Shown piece after piece: positions 1 to 14,400 of a DNA stretch of 64,000 bases. A program made the position numbers and the translations under genes. Below the pieces are notes generated by a model, which was not told the origin of the DNA, did no database searches, and saw only the letters and a program-made list of their open reading frames with translations. Where the stretch lies: the NCBI GenBank assembly GCA_944474755.1, contig OX104115.1:63864648-63928647 (forward strand), read 5' to 3'. This stretch comes from Limnoperna fortunei (Eukaryota; Mollusca; Bivalvia; Mytilida; Modiolidae). Position 1 is the stretch's first letter, and each line of letters starts with the position of its first letter.

Positions 1-1600
1 TGTCTATGGCAATCAGTGACATGCTGAGGTTGGTGTACAGAGCGTCTTGTTGGTGGGACGATGTTTGTCTATGGCCATCAGTGACATGCTGAAGTCGGTG
101 AACAGAGCGTCTCGTTGGTGGGAAGATGTTTGTCTATGGCCATAAGTGACATGTTGAGGTCGGTGTGCAGAGTGTCTCGTTGGTGGGGCGATGCTTGTCT
201 AATGCCATCAGTGACATGCTGAAGTCAGTGTAGAGCGTCTTGTTGTTGTGACGATGTTTGTCTATAGCCATCAGTGACATGCTGAAGTCGGTGAACAGAG
301 CGTCTCGTTGATGGAACGATCTTTTTCTATGGCCATCAGTGACATGCTGAAGTCCGTGTACAGAGGGTCTCGTTGGTTGGACGATGTTTGTCTATTACCA
401 TCGGTGACAAGCTGAAGTCGGAGTACAGAGCGTCTCGTTGGTGGGACGATGTTTGTCTATGGCCATCAGTGACATGCTGAGGTCGGTGTGCAGAGCGTCT
501 CGTTGGTGGGACGATGTTTGTCTAATGCCATCAGTGACATGCTTTAGTCGGTGTACAGAGCGTCTCGTTGTTGGGTCGATGTTTGTCTATAGCCATCAAG
601 GACATGCTGAAGTCGGTGAACAGAGCGTCTCGTTGGTGGGACGATATTTTTCTATGTACATCAGTGACATGCTGAAGTCGGTGTACAGATCGTCTCGTTG
701 GTGGAACGATGTTTGTCTAATTCCATCAGTGACATGCTGGGGTCGGTGTGCAGAGCGTCTCGTTGTTGGAAGATGTTTGTCTATGGCCATCAGTGACATG
801 CTGAAGTCGGTGTACAGAGCGTCTCGTTGGTGGGACGATGTTTGTCTAATGCCATCAGTGACATGCTGAAGTAGGTGTAGAGCGTCTTGTTGTTGGGACG
901 ATGTTTGCCTGTAGCCATCAGTGACATGTTGAAGTCGGTGTGCAGAGCCTCTCGTTGGTGGGAAGATGTTTGTCTAATGCCATCAGTTACATGCTGAAGT
1001 CGGTGTACAGAGCGCCTCGTTGTTGGGACGATATTTGTCTATAGCCATCAGTGACACGCTGAAGTCGGTGAAAAGAGAGTCTCGTTGGTGGGACGTTGTT
1101 TTTCTATGGCCATCAGAGACATGCTTAAGTCGGTGTAGTCGGTGTACAGAGCGTCTCGTTGGTGGGACGATGTTTGTCTAATGACATCAGTGACATGCTG
1201 TAGTCGGTGTGAAGAGGGTCTCGTTGTTGGGACGATGTTTGTCTATGGCAATCTGTGACATGCTGAAGTCGGTGTACAATACGTCTTGTTGGTGGGACAA
1301 TGTTTGTCCAAGGCAATCAGTGACATGCTGACGTCGGTGTACAGAACGTCTCGTTGGTGGGACGATGTTTGTCTATGGCCATCAGTAACATGCTGAAGTC
1401 GGTGTGCAGAGCGTATCGTTGTTGGGACGATGTTTGTCTATAGCCATCAGTGACATGCTAAAGTCGGTGTACAGAGTGTCTCGTTGGTGGGACGATGTTT
1501 TGCTATTGCCATCAGTGACATGCTGAAGTTGATGTACAAAGCGTCTCGTTGGTGGGACGAAGTTTGTCTTTATAGTCATCTGTGGCATGCTGAAGCCACT
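1..1600. repeat. 65-bp minisatellite, about 24 copies
   Basis: Unit core GTGACATGCTGAAGTCGGTG plus CGTCTCGTTGGTGGGACGAT. Copies restart at 1, 66, 131 and so on, diverging by a few bases each; the last decays near 1575-1600. It enters from beyond the left edge. The open frames across it on both strands come from the repeat and are not genes. Confidence 0.95.
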
Positions 1601-2713
1601 GTAACAGCCACCCAGAAACTTTGCTGTTGTCGTTAGTGTCAATGTTTCAATGTCAGACAGACAGAATAGTGCCACTTACTAGAATAATACATTTCGTAAC
1701 ACATCAGTTAACAAAATTTAAAAAGTTACTCCAAAGTTAAAAATACTGGTATCCAGCCAATACTTAAATTATGAGACACTGTTAGTAAAATCAGAATAGC
1801 CTTATTATTATAACAAATACAAGTCACTATTTACAATGTTGTTTATGATCAAACATTGACCAAATAGATTTTAGCTAAAAATGTTTGTATCATGTCATTT
1901 GACATAAGAAATGTAAACATTATCCTTGTTAAGATACATAAAGTTTACCTCTATTTTAAAAATAGGTCATTGGCCTTTTGAGAACTCCTAACCACGTGGT
2001 TCGGTGAGGGAGGGGTAAGTGGCATTTATCGTGTATTTTCGTAGAGCGTCGTCGAAAGATCAAAGACAAAATTACAATTTCCATTGTTTTAAAAAAAAGT
2101 TAGAAACAGAGCCGTATTTTTTGCAAAACAATTTAAGAAATAATTAACTTTTGTCATTTGTTTAAGCTACATACATGTAAACTGTATATGACATTAAATT
2201 CTTATGTGGGCGCAAGATCTTTACTTTTAATGTGTTTTGGGCATTTTCACGTGTGTGTTAACTGTTTTTTTAGAAAAAAAAAGCAACTTTTTACTGTTTT
2301 TTTCAGCCATTAGCTGTTATCTGTTTTCTTAAAAATTGACATAGTTGTTAACTGTTATAATGAAAATAAAACACTGTTTGCTGTTGATAGTATTGCCCTT
2401 TGATAACATTCTGCTGTTTTCTGTATTTTTTCCGATTTTTTCATTATTTTAAATTTGCTGTTATCTGTTTTTGGAAAAAAATAAAAAATTGTTAACCTGT
2501 TAACCCATAGCCCCCCTCCCCCTCTTATATGACTGAATTATTTTTTATTTTATTATTATGTATACATTTTCAAAATTTCATGTAGCCTTTTTAATGTGTG
2601 TTAGTTTTAAGGATTTCGTATACTATCCTCGAATCACAGTTCAAATGATTGATCTTCAATGATCTTCATCTTCAATAAAATTTCCCCACAATATTTACAA
2701 GTTTTATTATGCA

Positions 2714-2867
2714 GTGCGTTTGGAGTGATGTATCTACCCTTTTCTAGTCCCAAAGATAAAAGATAAATGTCCGCACCTAGTTTGCTACAGTTGCGTTTGG
2801 GGTGATGTATCTACCCTTTTCTATTTCCAAAGATAAAAGATAAATGTCCGCACCTAATTTGCTACAG
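2714..2867. repeat. 77-bp direct duplication
   Basis: Two adjacent copies, starting 2714 and 2791, of a unit containing GATGTATCTACCCTTTTCTA and AAAGATAAATGTCCGCACCT. Only a few differences, so fairly recent. Confidence 0.85.
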
Positions 2868-3039
2868 TTCTTCTGTGTTAGCTATTGTGAACATTTTTCA
2901 CATGGGAACTAGTCTTTAACACATTTTAATAATTTATATGTTTGAAAACTTAAAACTTTAAAGTGATTCCATATAGTTGTTGCGAAGACCGTCGACTTAA
3001 GTTTTTCTCTTTGTTGCATCGACATTTAGAAAAATGGGG

Positions 3040-3270
3040 AAGAAAACCGACCGAATAACAAGAGCCAAAAGTCAAGGGACAGATACAAATCTGTAAAGAC
3101 AATGGCAACACAAAAACCAAAAAAACACAAAAAACAGAAAGAGAGTAACCCGAATCCAATAAAACCATGGGTGCACTTAGGTGCTCCGGGCGAGTAAGCA
3201 GTGCCTACCTATAATTAGACACCGGTCGAGTTACTCATTGTCATGTCTAGGGAAAAGTCAAATCCAAGGA
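3040..3270 (+). repeat. Dispersed repeat X, copy 1
   Basis: Shares an extended, diverged match with 36195-36440 in the same orientation: A-rich leader, GAGTAAC..GAA..CCAATAAAACC, then GTGCACT-AGG-GCTCCGG and GTCATGT-TAGG-AAAAGTCAAATC. The GGTGCTCCGG..GTAAGCAG core resembles a repeat I remember from mussel sequences. Class unknown. Confidence 0.6.
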
Positions 3271-4608
3271 ATAGAAACACTACCTATGACTCAGCGAAAA
3301 TGTCAGATGGTACTTTAGACACTGATTTTCCATAACGATCAATTAAGTCATGGTCAGAATTACGCCATGTGAAGGTCATTCAATGGCAACGCGTTTCTGA
3401 AATTTGTATGTCACGAGTCATATTGAACCATGCGTCAAGATACTTATGCAGTGTTTATTGTATAAATTGGTCCGTTTATATCTATGCGCATGATTTAAAA
3501 TTTTTTAAAGTTGTTTCAAAAGTTATGATACTTCTTAAATTTTAATATACATGATAAAAACCATCTTCATATGATAAAACCACAGATACAACTTGGTTCA
3601 TTTATCATGTAAAACATTTAATATTTGTAACCTTCCTATTTGCTCAGCTCATGTGTATAATGCACGGTTGACAACAAATCTCGCTCTTTCATCAAACTTG
3701 TTCAATCATCTCTTTCTAGCTCCGTGTGAAATTCTTTTCACTGAAATCGAATTTATATTCCAAATATAAATCACTATAATATTTTCGCTTTTAAAATACC
3801 TACAACATGTTCTATCTTACACAAAATATTTTATTACTTTCTAAATCTATACAGTTTTAAGCTAGCAGGTATCAATTTCATGTAAATTGACATCATGTAT
3901 ACTCGTCAAATGGCTGTCGTTATGCCCCTGAAGTGGACTTTGGTTACGACTCCACGACGTGTAAATATGTTAATAACATTTCGTTGATGCATCATGGCTA
4001 AACGTGTACCGATTGGACAGGGCGTGAATTATTAATAAACTTTAATCTTTCGTTTTCAAACTGAGCAGTGCAACTTAAAATGTGTTGACTGCTACATTGA
4101 TTGTCCCTTTTTTATTTATCTGTAGTTAGTCCAAAATAAAAGGCATTGATATTCTTTATTTAAAATTCCACATTACTATTCAAAGAATTGTGACGTAAAT
4201 ATTTATTGAAAAGTAAGATAACAAGGAAATAAATTAAAACATTATTCATAATTTATAAAAGGAAAACATTTTCAAATTGAAATAGGCCCTGTTAAATCAC
4301 ATTTAGAGCTCATTGAAAAATCTTTACTATCTCAGATGTTTACCTGTACGAGTCTTTGTTGTTACCATCGATCACGTGAAAGTGATATTTCTCGAGATTA
4401 CTTTGTACTCTCTTAGCAGACGACATATACAAAACGGAAATGTAAAGACTCGGGTGTTAGCATAATTTCTTGGAGTATCATTTTTCATTATTGTAGCATC
4501 AGTTTCTTGGATTATTGATTTATAATTTTTTTAAGTTGGCATTACAACATCTTAAGAAAGAAAAATGTGTTTCGGAGAATATTTAAATGTAATAGTCTAT
4601 TCATCACA

Positions 4609-4842
4609 ATGATGCTCGGAGCAGAACCTATACCTTTCACAAAACCAATATTTGCACGTCCGATGAGGGTTCATAGAACAAAATCTCAGAAGGTTGCCAC
4701 CCAGAGGACGAAAGTACCTGAAGTCAAAATGCACGTCAAGGGTGGTGCGACGCTTGCTATAATGGACTCTCAAACCACAGTCTCCCAATCTGTAGATGAG
4801 GGCAGTGAAACAGCTAAAACAGACCTTATCCCAACAAAGACG
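4609..4842 (+). CDS. Candidate alternative first exon A (78 codons)
   Basis: ATGATG start, 78 open codons, then ACG|GTAAGA donor in phase 0. Encodes MMLGAEPIPFTKPIFARPMR and a basic, Thr/Lys/Val-rich segment ending LIPTKT. GC is well above the flanks. A short upstream ORF begins at 4565 and overlaps the start. It fits phase 0 of the exon at 28420, but linkage is inferred only. It could instead belong to another gene with exons I failed to see. Confidence 0.4.
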
Positions 4843-5197
4843 GTAAGATTGTTAATATATGTATATAAAAAAAGAGAAAAAATCATACAAACGCATTTAG
4901 TTATATTTTTATGTTTGTATATCTTATTCAGAAAGTATTTAAGCATTATCAGATTGTACCAGTTGTACACAATAACATCAACATAAGGAATATATCTTTT
5001 TCTACATAATCATCGCAATATAGTGTAATTATGCTATTCATTTAAATTAAAATGTCAAAAATTATTTCAGTATTTTTTACTTGAGGTCACAATTTAAATA
5101 TATATGAAATGCTCTTACAATGTCAGTCTAATTAGACCCAATTATAACAATTTAAATTAAACCAAATTCATGCATTATATATCGGTGCGTCTTTTTA

Positions 5198-5254
5198 CCA
5201 CAGAACACCACAGAATACCACAGAACACCGCAGAATACCACAGAACACCACATT
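5198..5254. repeat. 10-bp CACAGAAYAC tandem repeat
   Basis: Five to six units alternating CACAGAACAC and CACAGAATAC. The reverse complement of the unit (TCTGTGGTATTCTG) recurs at about 5361-5374, so the region can fold back. Confidence 0.7.
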
Positions 5255-6724
5255 ATATATTGAAACATTTATAACTTGTTATACTTTTATATTACTTGTA
5301 CATAAAACGTATGTAAAATGAATTAAATGTATTTATCTATTTAAAAGACTATTCACATACTCTGTGGTATTCTGAGGTGCAGATTTTGCATTTATAACGA
5401 GAATATCGAGACAAATTTGCATGGAAGCAAAAATGTGTATACATATCACGTATATTATTGTTAGGTGAAGTGTGAACTTCTTTCAGTCACAACTGCTAAA
5501 TTTATAGAGATATGTGTTTTGACCTTTGAATAATTTTTAGACCACTAAATGTAATCTAATATATACAGTTTTAAACGTTTAACTATACAAACAAATTTAT
5601 TAGAATATATTCCCACTTCAGGTCGTGGAGGGTTTATTAAATTTTACTCATGTTGTTTTCCTTACCGATTTGTGTTCCAGTGAACCATAAATTATGTCAA
5701 AGCAGAGGGATTAATTTATTGAATATTTTCAACGTCACTAATGTATTTTTTAATATAGAGTCGAAATAAATGTCATCGGGAAATTTCATCCTTCGTTAAT
5801 TTACACTGTAAATGTCATTTATTTGAAAACACTTATACGTATAATTTTCAATGGATTGCATTTCAAACATTGTGTTCGGAAAAATCCAATTTATATCTAG
5901 ACCTTAGGTACATGTTCAATTGAAAATTGTCTCTTATGTTAACGTCCTCAAACACTTAAACATTGTTATGACTTATCAGCATTTGGTCCTCGAAATCGCT
6001 TGATTACCACAAAGGTCATCTAAAAACAGCGTAAGGATTATTACATGATAAAGCAATTAAACACAATTTTTATGTGTAAGAACATAAGTATAACGTTCAA
6101 TGCTCTTCCCTGCAATACGAATTTTAAAGTATTTTCCTGAATGCAAATCATTTAGAAATTGGACACCCCTCTCCCCGCACCGCACCACCGCATACACAAA
6201 ACTATTTCAGAATTTCCGGCGGCTTTATATCAATTGATTTATTATACTGTCGTTGTTAACGCGGTTATTTTAAAACTTTGATTTCAATAATGTATTTGAT
6301 TTTTTTGTTTAAATATAAACACTTAATTTCGAATTGTATCAATCTTTATTAAAGCTTGAAAGTATTTCCTCTTTTAAAAATAAAATAATTGAAATTATAA
6401 TGAATGATTTTATTCTCAAAACATACAGTTGTATAGATGATAAAGACACTTAACATGCTTAACATTGATGAGATCATATCGATCAATCCTCAAACACTTC
6501 TTACTAAAATGTGGATGATCAGTTCTGATTTCTACAATTCAAAAAATGAAAATCAAATCTAATAAAACAAATTTCCAGTATTTTGCAGTGTACAAATAAA
6601 TATAAAAGTGTTTACGTAAGTTTAATTTTTTTGTATAGAATTAACCACTGTTTTTCTATGATGTATCGATGTGTAAAATCGGACCATTCACTAACAAACA
6701 AAATAAAGGTCGGAAGGACTTATT

Positions 6725-6870
6725 TATATATTTCTTGATACATATTTCAACAAAATGAGCTTGATATGTATTTTTGAAGCATATTTCAACAAAATGAGCT
6801 TGATATATATTTCTTGATGTATATTTCAACAAAACAAACTTGATATATATTTGTTTGGTATGTTTTTAAC
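6725..6870. repeat. 39-40-bp tandem repeat, 3.5 copies
   Basis: Units contain CATATTTCAACAAAATGAGC followed by TTGATATRTATTT; starts near 6741, 6780 and 6820. Confidence 0.8.
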
Positions 6871-7604
6871 AACAAAATCAGCTGATACATAGATACATAC
6901 ACCTGCCATTTGGTTGGTGTTTATCAGATTTCTTTTATCACCTTTGTCAGCAGGCAAAGTTTGCACTATTATGTCAAACTGTTTACCTTCCTCGAAATTT
7001 TATATTTGCCAAATATTTAATCTTTGTTATCACTTTCCTTATTTGTTTTATTTTACAAGATTTTCATGTAACTATGTGTTGATTCAAGTGCTAACAGATC
7101 AGAATCAGGAACTGACAGGCGGCTATTGTTCCGGAATCCCCATGACGCGCAAAATTTGTAAAAGACCGTCTACTAATATCAACAAAGATAGTGTTTATTC
7201 TAAAAACATGCCATTTAAGTTTGTTTAAAATATTTTGAGAAAGTTCAAGCAAAGTTGATCTAACTTGTATCAGAAACATTTTATTTGCATGCTTATATAT
7301 ACATATATATGTACGGCACGTCCCCGGCTGGCGGACTTGGGAAGCAACTATTTTGGGTTAAGTTGGAAAGGAGAAAGTTTAAGATCAATATGTTATGACA
7401 TTTTTACGTCATTTATTTATATTGACATTCAATGACTAAGGCCATTCGTTGGTCAGTCTTTGTCTAAATTTTTGACAAGAAACACCGTCATTTGTATCGT
7501 TGCATAATCTTCTAGACTTGTATATTATTTTTTGTTTATGCTGTATCGTCATGTTTGTCGATCCGATACTTAATAAGCTTGCTGGTTGGTAGACTCTTTA
7601 GACT

Positions 7605-7628
7605 TTTATTATATATATATATATATAT
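7605..7628. repeat. AT dinucleotide microsatellite
   Basis: Run of about ten AT units. Confidence 0.8.
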
Positions 7629-10374
7629 TACAACACTTGCATTGCTTATCAAATATTAATTCGCACGGATATCACACTGTCTCGTGTTGCACAAATATAA
7701 GGTATTTTAATTAGCTTTTTGTATTAATATTTTTACTTGAGTCTAACATTCTTTCTGGTGTAAAGTTAAAGAAAAATAATTGGGATTTGTAATCTCAAAG
7801 CCTTAATTTAATTCTAGTTTTCGTAAAAATACACGTTTCTATTTCTTAAATCAAATATTGTTGGTGTAAATAAAAGTCAAAAGTCACAATTAAACTAGAT
7901 GCTAAACACAACGGGTGTTACTAATGAAGTAGGATATATGTTAACACTTCCGGAACACGTGATATAACGTCGTTGCTCACAAGGTTTCTTGTCGTTTCCT
8001 GTTTATTTTAGCTATTTATGTGTTTGTAAGTCTTTTGTTAGTCACTGCTTTGTAATTTTACATTTAAATGTTGTGATTTTAACTAATTAATTAAGAAGGT
8101 AATATGTTAGACCATTGTTTTAAACATCTAACTTTTAAAATAAATTCAAGATTGACTAGTTCAAATACAGATTTAGTTGTTACAAATTTAAAGACAAAAA
8201 TTTTAACTAGCTATGATGTAGATGTGTTCTAAACAAATTAAGTTTTTTTTAATTTAGTACTCCACGTCCCCACAAGTCAGAGGTTATCGATGTTTTAATA
8301 AGGGAGCGACCGTTCACTTAGAACAATATGGTTAGGAGGATGTGAACTCTACTGTATACCATTTAATATTGATGTGAAGTATAACCTGTATACCGATGCA
8401 TTGCGATTCTTATCACTGACAATACGCCGTATCTGTACGGTCTCCGAAAATCGGTTCTCGAGCTTACGTTGATTGTAGCCAAATTTTAAAAACGTCATTT
8501 AAACTGTTACAACAGTTAACAAAACCCAGGGAGTTACCACCAATTAATTTAATGAAGTAATGGTTAAGTTGAATAACTTAAATGCATCTGTATTCTCAGG
8601 TTAATCCGAACAATATATTGCGGTACTTCCGGCCCGTTGTCGGGAACTTGTAATTTTCGAGTGACTTGCAGATCTCACGCGACACCGTATCTAAATACAT
8701 TGCGATAAGCTTTAGTATTCGATACATATTCCTACAATTGTTTGTGAATTTAATATGAAATTCCACATATTTTGCTTTTAATACGCATTTTAGTACCTAT
8801 ATCCTTACAGAGGCAAATCATTTAGGTTTTTTTTTGCCATATCAATTCGTTCTTTTAGCAGAGTACAGAAACAATCTTATTTAAATTATATCTCTAATTG
8901 ACTCCCACTTCTTGCTATTGTCGCCGTGCTATTGCAAAAAGTGGGAGTGAAGGTATAATTTTAAATAGTTTGAATAAAGAAATTAAAGGGAATTGTTTTG
9001 CGTCAATGCAGCTTCTATAAAAATTTTTACATAAAATAAAATCAATACAAAAACAAATATAAAAAAACCCACACAATTGGTATCACTTGAAGCCGTAGAT
9101 CTAATGTTTTTAATATAACCGATTTTCCTCCTTTTCATTCATTAGTCATAATGAACGAAGTAAACAATTACTTGACTTTCGATCATTTTGTCACTGATTA
9201 TCACATTACATACTTCAATGATTTGTTCCATTATAGTATATGTAACTTTTAAAAATGTAAATTGTAATCTTACTATTGTATTAAAATGAAATATACAAAC
9301 AAAACCACAATGAAGTAACACAATGTAGAGCAAATTGGAGATGTACGAAATAACCGGTTACATTTCTATCTAAACACTTGTATATACAGCTGTATAAAAT
9401 AAACTTGTTGAGGAATTCCTACGGCTTAATAATGTTTACATTTTTAAGCAGATGCATACGTACCTAGGATACCGGCGAATTCGAAAATTCTTGTCAAGAC
9501 AAGTGAACAGGTAACGGACAGGTGTGTCAAATTATTCAATAATCTTCATCTACTCGATATCGACCATCTCTTATTTTGATATCTTTACAAAAAGTGAGAC
9601 CCGCTAGGATTTGTTGCTAAATGATAAATAACTTTTTATAAATGCGTATTTGGATGTCGAGAGGGGGCTGTCTACACGAACATGATTATAAATTATTTGA
9701 TAAGTAATGTAAAAAACAAACCTCGATTTTGTAGTGTTTTAGGAAAAGATTTATGCAATGTCATTTTAACAGTGATTAAGTATTTTTATGAACTGTAATA
9801 GTAACTATTTTTCTTGGTAAATCATTTATATCGGGTTAAAGTTCGAATGTATCTTTTCGCTAGCTGGTTAAGGACTATAAATCAAATGTCAAATCGCGTC
9901 AAAACAAATTAACAAATTAACACTCAATTAGTAATCCTACGTCTTATTTGTCACCTCTACATATGTTAATCACACCTTTAACAACGGTAGCTTCTGCTGT
10001 ATGTCAATCGAACTTTCGGAACTTGATACATGTGTACCTATGAAATTATTCATTTCTGTTAACCTGTTCTTGTCTAAGATGATGAAATCGATTTCACATT
10101 GATTTCACACCAATCAGTCAATTCTAAGTACCCGGGACCTTTTTATAAATGACCACTTCAAAACTGTAATTCAGACATGAAACTATTTTTTGTACTTTCC
10201 TTTGCTTGTTTGTGTGTCTGTTTTTTGATGAACGTAAAATTTCCTTCCTCGCAGACGTCGTTCGTTCTGGAATAACCTTTAACGTTTGTTTCGTGTATGT
10301 TCCTGATTTCTGGGAAAACATCGGCGGATCTAGAGTACGCTCATCATCAAACAAAAACCTTCATCTTAAGGCGA

Positions 10375-10577
10375 TTACTACCACAAAACAACGCATCAAC
10401 GGGACATAAAATAAGAAACCCTAGAAGACCAAAAATAAAAACACCGCAAAACAACGCAACGGGACCTAAAATAAAAACATCACAAAACACTACAAATGAC
10501 CTAAATTAAAGCACCAGAAAACGCCCCGGCAACCAGACCTAAATTAAGAACACCGCAGCAGCACTGGGACCTATAAT
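10375..10577. repeat. Degenerate A/C-rich tandem repeat
   Basis: Units of about 35-50 bp built on ACACCGCAAAACAACGCAAC and GGGACCTAAAATAA, decaying rightward. Open frames across it follow from the repeat. Confidence 0.6.
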
Positions 10578-11413
10578 TGTGTAATGTTGTCTATTCGGAA
10601 ACAGAATACTTAAATATTTGATTATTAATATCATTAATGCACCAATAATATCGGGATAATACAAAAATATATCTGCGTAAAATATTGCTAATAAAATTAG
10701 GACAATACAATTTCGTTTCATATATGCGCGAATACATTGCATTACCATTTACGCACTTCGGTTTATAAGTTTAAAACTGATCTTCGGTGTACTACTTCCG
10801 TTGATAACGTCATATAGCTTCTCTAGCGGCACTTTGTTTACGAAAGAATCGAGCTTTAATTCAAATAATGAAATATGATCATTTCAACAATGACTATGCA
10901 TATGGGATGTTTTTCAATGTTATTAATTGGGTATTTAGTGCGAACGTTCAGTACAATGTAATATTAATAGTTTAATTTATTAAACTAGATTTTAATCGCT
11001 TCAATGGGACTATCTTATTCATTGGCATCCGTACGTTTGATCGTGATCCCATTCTTTGGTATAGTTTATCTAATCTAATGTTATATCATTTTATTTGCGA
11101 ACTTCAAATTGAACAAGTTGCTAAGCTATTAGGAAAACTATGTGCAAGTCCCTATGCGGTAAGCTTTGGCAATTGATTTGTAATTTTTTATTATGTGAAA
11201 CAGACTGAACCAAGACGCTGCATTAAATGATACAAAATTGGATTATATTTCAATTAGCTGGACAATGAACTGGCGATTGATTTATCGGTTGCTAAAAGGA
11301 TACAATACAAACAATGGACAAGTCAAATTAACAAGTCCAGCATCGTTATAAATATTTAATGGGAAACTTCCTATTTAGTCGTTTACATAAAAAATACGTA
11401 AATATTTTCGACA

Positions 11414-11485
11414 ATGGATTTATTCAAAATAGAACCAGCATTAAAACGGTATACCGGATTAATCTCGGTCAAAGTCAGAGGAAAG
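11414..11485 (+). CDS. Candidate alternative first exon B (24 codons)
   Basis: ATG then 24 codons (MDLFKIEPALKRYTGLISVK...) to AAG|GTAATG, phase 0. An in-frame TAA five codons upstream with no AG between means it can only be a first exon in this frame. Short, so chance is a real possibility. Confidence 0.25.
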
Positions 11486-14400
11486 GTAATGCATTGTCTT
11501 TTTTCTTTTTGTTTTGTTTTGAATTGTTTTCTTTTTTTTTTGTTGAGGTAATAATACAACAACCAAAATTTTATTCAAAAGATATCCTTTGTTCGTTGTG
11601 ACAGGTCGAATTTTACTGCCGTAATAACCCGATGCTAGTTTCTTTCTAATTGTCTTATTTATAATAAATCTAAAACCCAAGAATTTTGTTGTTTTTATAA
11701 TAACGATTATAAGCTATTTTACAGTTAACGTATAAAGCATATTATATCATATTATATCCAAGTCAAAAATGGGACTACCGTTATGCAGTTCCTCTAAAAA
11801 GTTTATCAATTACATTCATGTTGACTTGTTCTCGTCCTGAATATAGTTGAATAATTGATCTCGGGAAGTCAAACAACAATTATTTTGTAAATTTAAACGT
11901 CTCTCGTACTTCTGTTTGTTAATTTCAGCATATTCTAGCAAAAACGAACAATGTACCTTTACAGAAACCGTAGACATTACATAGAAAAACCCAATTTACT
12001 TTTTTCCTCCACTAACCTCTCGTTTTAGACTTTTTATTATCAATTTGACGTTTCATCATCATTATGAAAAATATATGAAGATACATTCTTTGAAGTTACA
12101 GAATCATTATTGAGCCATATAATATGCAATCTTTTAAAGATTCTTTTTCGAAAACGAACCAATTATAAACATTTTAAGAAACTACTTAGAGAACATAATA
12201 GGATATTAAAAAGGAAATAATAACCCACAACTGATTTTTTTATTTCAATACTGAAACAAATTCGAATTCCTACGTTTTTACAATATTTCCTATAGAAACT
12301 TGTTTGATGTTAGAAGATTTGTTGGTGGAAAGGTTTCTATTCCAAATGACAAAACGATTGATAGCTTTCTGATCAATGGACATGAAATGTACTTCATTAA
12401 TAATACAATTTTTAGCCTGAAAGCGACAATTTATATATATATAGTAGAATAAGTCCACGTAAATGGCTTTCAATTAATACCGAACTATGGTTTGCAATTT
12501 TTAATACGATTTATATTTTTACTATTTGCATTTGTATACAATTATGATTATTAGTTTTTAAAAAGGAAAATGTTATTCGCAATATTGCCAGATATTTTCT
12601 ATGATACTTGTACGATATTAGACAAACAGGAAAGGATAAATGAGTATATTGATATCGGATGATCGCGTATAACAAACGGATAGAATAGGGCTTCAGGCTC
12701 TTCATTTTTGTATTGGCAGAGGATTACTGATACTCCCGCGCAGACCAGTACATGTACATAGAACCGGTAAACATATCGCACAAGTTTGTGAAAAGAGTTC
12801 ACCCTATTCTACACGGCGCGAGGTACTGTAGTCTGTAATAAGGCAATAAATTAAAAATGATGCGTTACCTCAACTCTAAACGCTAAAATGGACATAAGTT
12901 TTATAGGTTTCTATAATTACTTGATTCCTAGGACGAAAAATTTACAAACCACCCTAGTTATCAGCAGCTTCAATTAGGGGGAACGCGCAGTCCAAGTTCA
13001 CAACTAAAATCGCCAAATTTGTAAGGTGAGATACACCCAACACCACCTAAGGGAGGGGTATTTACTACTAATTCGTGTATGCCCACAATAAACATAAATA
13101 ACGTTATATTGTTCATTTATTTTTTAAATGCATGTTTAATGACACGAATAGCTTATTCCGGAATCCTTCATTTCTAATCTATGACGTAATTTAAAACATG
13201 TCACTGCTCAAATTCCCAAACTATTGATCGTGAGATTGAATTTATTCACATTAAAAAAATTATAAACTACTTGTGTACAGAAAACAACTTTGACCTTTTC
13301 AAGAATTTTATGTCGATGCAATTTTGTTTAGAAGGTAAAAATGCTAATAATAAGATGTGATTTTTAAGTACGTATATGTTGTACATAGAACCGCCCATCG
13401 TTATACGATCAAATATCCTTTGAGCAACAAAGAAAATCATTGTATGACAAATTTGTTGCATGTAAAAGGAGATAATGAAACAAAAAGACTTATTGTTACA
13501 CCACTATTACTACTCGTTTGAAAAGTGATCCGCCCATCGAAGGTTAATACTATTTTATACTTAACAAATATGTCCATTTTTCTTTTGAATATAGAAGGGA
13601 CACTTGTCATTTGTGAGTTTCGTATATTTAGATATTTTTTTTCAATACCAGACCACAGACCTTGTCTCAATCTTAAAACTTGTAGGTCTGCCAATTAATA
13701 AAAAGACTTCTTAAAAGTCAAAGAATTGAATAGATACACAGAAATGTGGGAGTCAACAGATATTATTTGAACAAGAGGATTTACATTTTATTTCATTTTA
13801 ACGTTAAAAATTCAACATAAACAATAATACTCTGATTCCACAGAATACACAGGTTTAAGTTTTGGCCGATTTGTGAATATTCATAATTATAGAACTCAAC
13901 CTATTTTAGTTGGAGGACAACATTTTATTATGTTGTATTGTATAACGTTAGTCAACATTGTAATTAAAAGCAATAAGCTGTGTGAATAGAATGAATAGAA
14001 TTTTAAGTGTTTTTGATTGCTAAAAAAATACTTTTTTGAAAAAAAAGGGCAATGTGCATATATCTAATATGCATTTGATTTAAAGAGTAATCCCATTTGT
14101 AAACAAATATCGACACGTTAGTATGTTTTTTTTTATATTTTTGCATTATTTTGTGGCATCAGGCCAATAAAGCAAGCATTGGACCAATAACAGGGCCATT
14201 ACAGAATTATTGACGTAATAATATCAAAGTATTGACATTGTGATGCCGTTAACTTGTCCAACCAAGTCACATAATTTGTTATGTTTGTTTTAAGTCAGCG
14301 GTTATTCTCTCGTTTTTTTGGTCTTTTTATGCTTCACCGAAAGTGGCGGGTTATTATGTGTTACCCTCCGTTTGGATATGAGTGTCCGTCAGTCCGTCTG

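Larger units (their letters stand above)
1601..4608. other. Non-coding AT-rich interval
   Basis: No convincing coding segment. Holds a degenerate CTGTTATCTGTTTTT-type series (about 2250-2510), the 77-bp duplication and one copy of dispersed repeat X, listed separately. Confidence 0.6.
4843..11413. other. Non-coding interval between candidate exons A and B
   Basis: About 6.6 kb of AT-rich DNA. Open frames here (for example 6914-7228) have no homology I recognise and are near chance length for this composition. Small repeats are listed separately. Confidence 0.5.

Noticed and set aside
438..1675. Open frames on both strands over the 65-bp array
   Set aside because: They arise because three 65-bp units restore the frame; translation is just the repeat, with stops in other units.
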